Origin: an uncultured Clostridium sp.
GTDB lineage: Bacteria; Bacillota; Clostridia; TANB77; CAG-508
Reading direction: 5' to 3'
DNA: 29,009 nt
NCBI GenBank assembly: GCA_902492105.1
Contig: CABUKD010000026.1
Location: 1-29,009 of the forward strand
The notes beneath the pieces are model-generated. The model saw nothing but the letters and a program-made list of their open reading frames with translations, was not told where the DNA came from and did not search any database. Of this stretch, positions 24,415-29,009 are shown one piece after another; position 1 is the first letter of the stretch, and each line of letters starts with the position of its first letter. The translations under genes were made by a program, and so were the position numbers.

Positions 24415-24954
24415 TTATCCTTCTTTATGTTCAAATTTTTCTTCATATTGATGAATACACTTTTGAATAATTTCTTCTGCCTCTTTCCTACCTAGCATTC
24501 TATCAATAGAAGTTTGTTTTCCTTCTAATTGTTTATATACTTCAAAAAAATGAATAATTTCAGAAGAAACCTGTGCAGGTATTTGCGTAATATCTTTGTA
24601 ATTATTTAAAAATGGATCTTGTTTACAAATAGCAATAATTTTTTCATCGTATTCTTGATTATCCGTCATAGTTAATACTCCAATAGGATAACAATCTACT
24701 AATGTTAATGGCATAATTTCTTCTTGGCATAATACTAAAACATCTAAAGGATCATTATCATCTGCATAAGTTCTAGGAATAAAACCGTAGTTGGCAGGAT
24801 AATGGGTAGAAGTATACAATACTCTATCTAATTTTAGCATTCCAGTTTCTTTATCTAACTCATATTTATTTCTACCATTTTTACTAATTTCAATAACAGA
24901 AATAAAATGGTCTTTTTGAATTCTGTCTTTTTTTATATCATGCCATATATTCAT
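24415..24954 (-). CDS. ppa: Inorganic pyrophosphatase, soluble family I
   Basis: 179 residues, the usual size for bacterial family I enzymes. It hydrolyses PPi to two phosphates in the cytoplasm, pulling biosynthetic reactions forward. The family signature reads YPANYGFIPRTYADDNDPLD (52-71), with metal-binding aspartates D66, D68 and D71. Upstream, EISKNGRNKYELDKETG contains the expected Lys and Glu ligands, and DRVL is present as in family I. AAGGAG precedes the ATG. It is followed at once by the TPR gene and preceded by a small orphan gene 61 bases upstream, probably in one transcript. Confidence 0.96.
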   Translation of the reverse strand: MNIWHDIKKDRIQKDHFISVIEISKNGRNKYELDKETGMLKLDRVLYTSTHYPANYGFIPRTYADDNDPLDVLVLCQEEIMPLTLVDCYPIGVLTMTDNQEYDEKIIAICKQDPFLNNYKDITQIPAQVSSEIIHFFEVYKQLEGKQTSIDRMLGRKEAEEIIQKCIHQYEEKFEHKEG

Positions 24955-25015
24955 TTTTTAATTCTCCTTTTTAATTTTATTTTTATAATCCTTATATTTG
25001 TATCATGCGGTCTTT

Positions 25016-25234
25016 CTAATTTTGTTTTTTATTTTTTAGGATATCTTTATATATTTTTTTGCATAGGTCTGGAAATTTCATTCCTGATAAATATCCTATA
25101 GTTTGACTTGATAAATAGTCTTGTCCAATTGCAAGTCTATTCCACACTTTTTCTGTTGGCATTTCTTTGTTGTTTTCAATATACGCTGTTAGTGCCTTCA
25201 TACTTTTCTCATAAAATTCTCTATAATCTGCCAT
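25016..25234 (-). CDS. Small orphan protein upstream of ppa
   Basis: 72 residues, soluble, predicted helical: KSMKALTAYIENNKEMPTEK then WNRLAIGQDYLSSQTIGYLS and a very basic end (KDILKNKKQN). Family not recognised; the helix pattern and WNRLA could be a small DNA-binding or regulatory fold, but this is a guess. A near-consensus promoter (25265-25293) and GAGGT six bases before the ATG make it a real gene. It is the first gene of the probable ppa-TPR operon, since no terminator lies in the 61 bases before ppa. Confidence 0.7.
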   Translation of the reverse strand: MADYREFYEKSMKALTAYIENNKEMPTEKVWNRLAIGQDYLSSQTIGYLSGMKFPDLCKKIYKDILKNKKQN

Positions 25235-25264
25235 AATTAAACCTCATTTTTTATTTTTTTCTTT

Positions 25265-25293
25265 ATTGTAACATTAGCTTGTTTACAAGTCAA
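25265..25293 (-). promoter_or_regulatory. Promoter of the small gene-ppa-TPR operon
   Basis: Minus strand: TTGACT (25288-25293), a 17-base spacer and TACAAT (25265-25270). The divergent tRNA promoter lies about 45 bases away. Confidence 0.75.
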
Positions 25294-25336
25294 TTAAAAA
25301 ACGAATGTAACTTTGAAAAAAATTCGTAAATAACTC

Positions 25337-25366
25337 TTGACAAATATGCTTGTGAAGTATTATAAT
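25337..25366 (+). promoter_or_regulatory. Promoter of tRNA-Leu
   Basis: TTGACA (25337-25342), 18 bases, TATAAT (25361-25366). Both hexamers are perfect, as usual for stable RNA genes. The RNA would start about 15 bases before the mature tRNA. Confidence 0.85.
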
Positions 25367-25389
25367 TAGTTTTGTCAGTTCAAACAAAT

Positions 25390-25478
25390 GCAGATGTGGC
25401 GGAACTGGCAGACGCACAGGACTTAAAATCCTGCGGTGGTTAAACACCGTGCCGGTTCGATTCCGGCCATCTGCACCA
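25390..25478 (+). tRNA. tRNA-Leu (anticodon UAA)
   Basis: The acceptor stem GCAGATG (25390-25396) pairs with CATCTGC (25468-25474), followed by discriminator A and an encoded CCA (25476-25478). The anticodon stem CAGGA/TCCTG holds the loop CTTAAAA, giving anticodon TAA. A long variable arm (TGCGGTGGTTAAACACCGT region) is typical for tRNA-Leu. The T arm GCCGG-TTCGATT-CCGGC is intact. It reads UUA, a very common codon here, and also UUG. Confidence 0.97.
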
Positions 25479-25507
25479 ATGACGTATCTGTTCGAACTAA
25501 CAGATAG

Positions 25508-25540
25508 AAAAAATCATTCAAGTAGTTGGATGATTTTTTT
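25508..25540 (+). terminator. Terminator of tRNA-Leu
   Basis: Stem AAAAAATCATTCA (25508-25520) with TGGATGATTTTTT (25527-25539; one G-T pair), then T-run. A smaller hairpin (TCTGTT/AACAGA) lies just before it. TTGGATGAT (25526-25534) could instead pair with ATCATCCAA (25556-25564). Confidence 0.85.
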
Positions 25541-25593
25541 CTTTGCCCAAAAAACATCATCCAATATTCTAAAAAGAAAGGATGGTGCTTGAA

Positions 25594-25866
25594 ATGAAGA
25601 TAATTAAAAAAGAATTACGATTTGAGGAAAACTTAAAGAAAAGATTAGAATTTATATGTGATTTCTCAAAGGTTACTCCTACTTTTGTTAATGGTAGCAT
25701 AAGAAAAATTGAGAAAACCAATATTTCTTATATTGAGCCACATAGAGTAATAGTAAAAGATACTACATTTCTCGTCTTTAACTATTCTAATGATGTTTAT
25801 ATATCCAATCTGACAAAAAAGATAAAATTATCAGAATTAGAAGATTATATAAACAGCATAAAATAG
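25594..25866 (+). CDS. Small orphan protein between tRNA-Leu and the recombinase
   Basis: 90 residues, charged, no membrane segment: basic helix-like start (MKIIKKELRFEENLKKRLEF), central strands (ISYIEPHRVIVKDTTFLVF), and an end KIKLSELEDYINSIK. Not recognised. The ATG at 25594 is eight bases after AGGATGG; the upstream in-frame ATG at 25582 and GTG at 25585 are too close to that site. It has no clear promoter and starts 54 bases after the tRNA terminator. The recombinase promoter begins ten bases after its stop. Whether it belongs to the mobile element or to the chromosome is unclear. Confidence 0.6.
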   Translation: MKIIKKELRFEENLKKRLEFICDFSKVTPTFVNGSIRKIEKTNISYIEPHRVIVKDTTFLVFNYSNDVYISNLTKKIKLSELEDYINSIK

Positions 25867-25875
25867 CCAAAAAGT

Positions 25876-25903
25876 TTGACATTTCTGAAAATCGTGATAT
25901 AAT
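25876..25903 (+). promoter_or_regulatory. Consensus promoter of the recombinase transcript
   Basis: TTGACA (25876-25881), 16 bases, TATAAT (25898-25903). The RNA would start near 25910 and carry a leader of about 150 bases. Confidence 0.8.
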
Positions 25904-25947
25904 ACTGCCAACAAATTAATTATGTTTACTCGTTAGGAGCTGATAAT

Positions 25948-26013
25948 ATGTTTGGGGTTTATTTCAATAAAATATATTGTATTACAGATATAGTCAAGAG
26001 ATGTCAAGAATAA
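25948..26013 (+). CDS. Putative 21-residue leader peptide controlling the recombinase
   Basis: ATG at 25948 lies eight bases after AGGAG (25935-25939) and opens a 21-codon frame, MFGVYFNKIYCITDIVKRCQ plus E, ending in TAA at 26011-26013. The stop codon falls at the end of the left arm of the terminator hairpin that follows. A translating ribosome would cover that arm and stop the hairpin forming. This is the layout of ribosome-controlled attenuators such as those upstream of tet(M) and erm genes. The peptide sequence itself is not one I recognise. No homology evidence. Confidence 0.5.
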   Translation: MFGVYFNKIYCITDIVKRCQE

Positions 26014-26043
26014 CTTGTGTGTATTCTTTGATGTCTCTTTTTT
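25997..26043 (+). terminator. Intrinsic terminator/attenuator in the recombinase leader
   Basis: Left arm AGAGATGTCAAGAATA (25997-26012) pairs with TATTCTTTGATGTCTCT (26022-26038), with two G-T pairs and one bulge, and is followed by a T-run to 26043. It is just upstream of the recombinase ribosome binding site and downstream of its promoter, so it must be passed for recombinase expression. Confidence 0.75.
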
Positions 26044-26060
26044 GTTAGGAGGTTTATAAA

Positions 26061-27983
26061 TTGGTTGAGGAAAAGAAAAAATGTGGTTTATATATGAGGG
26101 TTTCTACTGAAGACCAAGTACGTGAAGGCTTTAGTCTTCCAGAACAAAAAGAACGATTAGAAGCTTATTGTAAGTTTAAGGGTTATGAAATTATAGATTA
26201 TTATCAAGATGCTGGAATAAGTGCAAAAACAGGTAATTATAGACCAGAGTTTGAAAGGTTAAAAGAAGATATTAAATCTAAAAAGATAAATACAATTATT
26301 TCTTTAAAATTAGATAGATTTACAAGAAGTATTTATGATTGGGAAGAACTTATTACATTTTTAGATGAAAATGATGCTTATATAGATTGTGTTAATGACG
26401 ATATAAATACAACTACCGCAAATGGTAAGATGATTTCAAGGCTTTTAGTAAGTGTAAGTCAAAACGAAATTGAAAGAACTAGTGAGAGAACAAAAATAGG
26501 CTTAGCAGGTGCAATAAAACAAGGTCATATTCCTCATATTGCTCCTTTAGGCTATAAACATGAAAATAAAACTCTTGTAATTGATTATTCTACGAAAGAT
26601 GTTGTTGTTAGAATATTTGATTTATACTATAATGGCTATTCTTATCAGAAAATAAGTACATTATTTAATGAAGAAAAAGTTTTAGGTAAAAATAACTGGA
26701 GAGATTCAACAATACAAAATATTCTTCAAAATGAAATATATAAGGGAGATTTTGTTCACGGAAAGAGAACTAAAACCCCTACTTATTACGAAAATGTTGT
26801 AGAACCTATTATCTCTAAAGAAATGTGGGAAGATTGCCAAGTTCAAAAAAAGAAAAACTCAAGGAGCTTTCAAAGAACACTAACCTATTTATATTTACAG
26901 AAATTAAAATGTCCTAAATGTAATCGTATTTTAGGTGGTAAAGCTACTACTAAGAAAAATGGAACCCCATACTTCTACTATTATTGTAATGATTGTAAAA
27001 TATCCGTTAAAGAAAATGCTATAAATGAATACTTTAATCAATTTATAAATGAATTAGTAGAATATGATTCTGTTGTAAATCAATTCTTTTTGCCAATGAT
27101 AAGACAAAGATTTGATGAGCCTAGAGATAAACTAAAATCAGAACTTGACGAACAAAATGCAAAACTTGAACGAATTAGAAAAGCTTATATTAATGGAGCA
27201 TTTGATTTAGATATATATAATAATGAAACTTCTATTGTAGAAAAAGCCATAAGTAAGTTAAAAGAAGAATTAGAAGCTACAGATTGTGCAGAAGAATTAC
27301 GATTTACTCCAAAAGATATATTATTAAAACGAGATATTGATTTTCTTAATAGAATGATGATGAATAAGCAATATGAAGAAAGAACAAGAACATGGAAAGA
27401 TTATACTCGTGAAGAACAAGCTGAACTTATAATGAAATATGTTGATGAAATAAAACTAGCTCTTATAGGAAATGAAGTAATTGTAAATGAAATTAATTTT
27501 AGAGATTCTATTTGTAAACCATGTCAGGAGTTATATGATAACGGATATATTGATACAACTAAACCTATGTTACTAGGGAATGTATTAGGAAGTGTTAGAT
27601 TTAGTAACTATTTGCCAGAGAAAGAATTTGGAGAAATAATAATGAGATTACAGCAATATTATGATGTTCATTTTACAGAGGCAACATATTATTTGCAAAA
27701 GCAGATGTTTTGCTTTGATTTTGCTGATAATAAAGCTATTGTTAGAGTATTCCCATTAGAAGACTATTATAAATTAGATCCAGATAATAAAATGGAAGAG
27801 TATCGATTTGGAATAATTTATATAGATGGAGATGATGAAATCCATGTGGAAGATATCAAAAATGTAGAATCCTACTTCAATGCAATACCAGATGATAGTG
27901 AAACAACTATTACTTATAAGAAAGATGAGCCAGTAGAAATTGTTGTGAAGCCAGTTAAATTCTCCAAAGAAGACACTAAATAA
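26061..27983 (+). CDS. Large serine recombinase (TnpX/TndX-like)
   Basis: 640 residues. Resolvase domain: GLYMRVSTEDQVREGFSLPE with nucleophile Ser15, then LKLDRFTRS and the long E-helix region QNEIERTSERTKIG. Recombinase domain around residues 165-275, followed by a zinc ribbon CPKC...CNDC (about 291-314) and a coiled coil (about 350-420), the standard order of large serine integrases. The last 140 or so residues (from about 500, MLLGNVLGSVRFSNYLPE onward) form an extra globular, acidic region that most family members of 500-560 residues would not have. The start is TTG at 26061, eight bases after AGGAGG. It would cut and rejoin element ends for excision and insertion. Its expression is probably gated by the leader attenuator. 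Confidence 0.92.
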   Translation: MVEEKKKCGLYMRVSTEDQVREGFSLPEQKERLEAYCKFKGYEIIDYYQDAGISAKTGNYRPEFERLKEDIKSKKINTIISLKLDRFTRSIYDWEELITFLDENDAYIDCVNDDINTTTANGKMISRLLVSVSQNEIERTSERTKIGLAGAIKQGHIPHIAPLGYKHENKTLVIDYSTKDVVVRIFDLYYNGYSYQKISTLFNEEKVLGKNNWRDSTIQNILQNEIYKGDFVHGKRTKTPTYYENVVEPIISKEMWEDCQVQKKKNSRSFQRTLTYLYLQKLKCPKCNRILGGKATTKKNGTPYFYYYCNDCKISVKENAINEYFNQFINELVEYDSVVNQFFLPMIRQRFDEPRDKLKSELDEQNAKLERIRKAYINGAFDLDIYNNETSIVEKAISKLKEELEATDCAEELRFTPKDILLKRDIDFLNRMMMNKQYEERTRTWKDYTREEQAELIMKYVDEIKLALIGNEVIVNEINFRDSICKPCQELYDNGYIDTTKPMLLGNVLGSVRFSNYLPEKEFGEIIMRLQQYYDVHFTEATYYLQKQMFCFDFADNKAIVRVFPLEDYYKLDPDNKMEEYRFGIIYIDGDDEIHVEDIKNVESYFNAIPDDSETTITYKKDEPVEIVVKPVKFSKEDTK

Positions 27984-28199
27984 TTGTTGCAACTATGGGC
28001 TATGTTGCAACAATCAAATTAACGTGGCACGTTTTGTTTTTACAAAGTAAAAATGAAAGTGGCGATAGTTAATTTGAATAAATTTTATCCCTTTGGGAGA
28101 AAATTTATTGCCTCGCAGAGCCCCCGAGTTTTGATAGTATGTCAAAACTCATAGGGGGTTAGGACTTATGACAGAGTCAAAGTCCTGTGCTTCGAAGCA
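27984..28199 (+). other. Hairpin-rich intergenic stretch, candidate oriT
   Basis: About 215 bases with seven inverted repeats in a row and no ORF: TTGTTGCAAC/GTTGCAACAA (27984-28013), AACGTG/CACGTT (28021-28033), TTTTTAC/GTAAAAA (28037-28053), AATAAATTTT...AAAATTTATT with inner TCCC/GGGA (28077-28109), CCCCC+GAGTTTTGA/TCAAAACTC+GGGGG (28121-28158), AGGACTT-TGAC/GTCA-AAGTCCT (28161-28186), and the palindrome TGCTTCGAAGCA (28188-28199). It lies directly upstream of the relaxase gene, where MobV plasmids keep their nick site. The exact nick site cannot be read. Confidence 0.55.
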
Positions 28200-28219
28200 A
28201 ATTCAAGGAGGTACTTTTT

Positions 28220-29009
28220 ATGGAACAAGAATTAGCATATTCTTTTCACTTGGGTAGTGATAAAAACAAAAGTAAAGTGGCTAAAAGAACAGCTAAAGGA
28301 AACGTATCTGGTACTACTTCTCTATCTAATAATGCTATACAAAATGCAAATGACTTATCTAGAGTTAATAAGCATAATTTAAGAGATTATGATAATAAAA
28401 GAGAATTAATTACTACTATATATGGAACTAACGATATTGTAGAAGATGTTAAGCAAGTATATATAGATGAATTTGAAGAATCTCGTATTGAGTTTAATAA
28501 TAAGCAGACTAGAAATGATAGAAAAATAAATAATTACTTTGAAAAAGCTTGTACATTACAGAATGATATTGCCTGTGAAATTATAATAGAACTCGGAGAT
28601 ATGGACTTTTGGCAGGACAAAGATGATGAATATAGATTCAAAATGATTGATGTATATAATGAGCAAATTAAAGACTTAAATAAAATAGTTCCAAACTTTA
28701 AAGTGGCTAATGCAACAATACATTTTGATGAAACATCTCCTCACATGCATGTTGTTGGTATACCAGTAATTGATAATTGTAAAAAAGGTATGAAAAAACA
28801 AGTTGGTAAATCTAAAGTATTTACCAAAGAATCATTAACTGTTATTCAAGACAAAATGAGAAATGCTTGTATCAAGTCATACAACAAGTTTTATGGTGTT
28901 GATAGCAGACTAAAAACTAAACAAAAAGGTAGAAATAAAGATATTCATGTTAAAGAAATGGATGGTTATAGAGAATTAAAAAAAGAGCAAGAGAAGAATG
29001 CAAAAAAAC
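28220..29009 (+). CDS. mobV: MobV-family relaxase, partial (cut by window end)
   Basis: 263 codons visible, no stop before the window ends. ATG at 28220 is seven bases after AAGGAGGT. The Mob_Pre (MobV) motifs are present: HNLRDYD with the candidate catalytic His at residue 52 (HNxR motif), and HFDETSPHMHVVGIPV near residues 168-183 (the HxDExxPHxH metal site). It nicks DNA at oriT and pilots the strand during conjugal transfer with a helper element. In MobM of pMV158 the equivalent His is at about 22, so there is an N-terminal extension of about 30 residues rich in Lys, Ser and Asn. The C-terminal coiled coil is expected beyond the window. Confidence 0.92.
   Translation, partial: MEQELAYSFHLGSDKNKSKVAKRTAKGNVSGTTSLSNNAIQNANDLSRVNKHNLRDYDNKRELITTIYGTNDIVEDVKQVYIDEFEESRIEFNNKQTRNDRKINNYFEKACTLQNDIACEIIIELGDMDFWQDKDDEYRFKMIDVYNEQIKDLNKIVPNFKVANATIHFDETSPHMHVVGIPVIDNCKKGMKKQVGKSKVFTKESLTVIQDKMRNACIKSYNKFYGVDSRLKTKQKGRNKDIHVKEMDGYRELKKEQEKNAKK

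Larger units (their letters stand above)
25594..29009 (+). mobile_element. Left part of a probable integrative mobilizable element (serine recombinase plus MobV relaxase)
   Basis: Inferred from a large serine recombinase, a hairpin-rich transfer-origin-like stretch and a MobV-type relaxase in a row. This gene set resembles the Tn4451/Tn4453 group, where TnpX excises the element and TnpZ mobilises it. The left boundary is not resolved (anywhere between the tRNA terminator and the recombinase promoter) and the right boundary is outside the window. Confidence 0.6.

Noticed and set aside
25390..25478. tRNA-Leu as the insertion site of the mobile element
   Set aside because: tRNA 3' ends are favoured by tyrosine integrases; this element has a serine recombinase, and I see no repeated copy of the tRNA end within the window.
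27774..27992. 72-residue minus-strand ORF at the end of the recombinase gene
   Set aside because: It is a shadow of the recombinase C terminus, with no ribosome binding site or promoter.

Overview
The window comes from a strongly AT-rich Gram-positive bacterium, most likely an anaerobic member of the Clostridia. Support for this: BofA and DUF2508 (YaaL-like) genes side by side, DUF951, an RNase J, an RsiV/SigV pair, good AGGAGG ribosome binding sites, and type IV pilus genes without a secretin. The genetic code is standard (sigV ends in TGA). I cannot name the species.

Layout. Bases 1-8521 hold housekeeping genes: bofA and a DUF2508 gene (minus), serS and engB (plus), a small orphan gene (plus), DUF951 and gltX (minus), and RNase J (plus). 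Two small orphan genes on the minus strand follow. Two palindromic, non-coding, probably mobile repeats lie here, one between serS and engB and one between gltX and the RNase J promoter. Bases 8576-11414 are a minus-strand operon sigV-rsiV-polysaccharide deacetylase, the same set that gives lysozyme resistance in Clostridioides difficile. A ROK-family sugar kinase follows.

Bases 12694-21993 are a compact minus-strand type IV pilus operon. In transcription order: pilMN fusion, pilO, a PilP-like protein, major pilin, prepilin peptidase homologue, two minor pilins, pilB, pilT, pilC. It has one plausible promoter upstream and a strong hairpin terminator at the end. It is unusual in several ways: PilM and PilN are one protein, the peptidase lacks the GxGD aspartate motif, and none of the three pilins has the usual Glu5. 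Upstream lie uppP (bactoprenol recycling), a membrane TPR protein, a pyrophosphatase and a small orphan gene.

From tRNA-Leu(UAA) rightward the window enters accessory DNA. There is a large serine recombinase under an apparent leader-peptide/terminator attenuator, a hairpin-rich intergenic stretch that looks like a transfer origin, and the start of a MobV relaxase cut by the window end. Together these suggest the left part of an integrative mobilizable element, loosely like the Tn4451 group. All functional calls are from reading the sequence; no database search was run.
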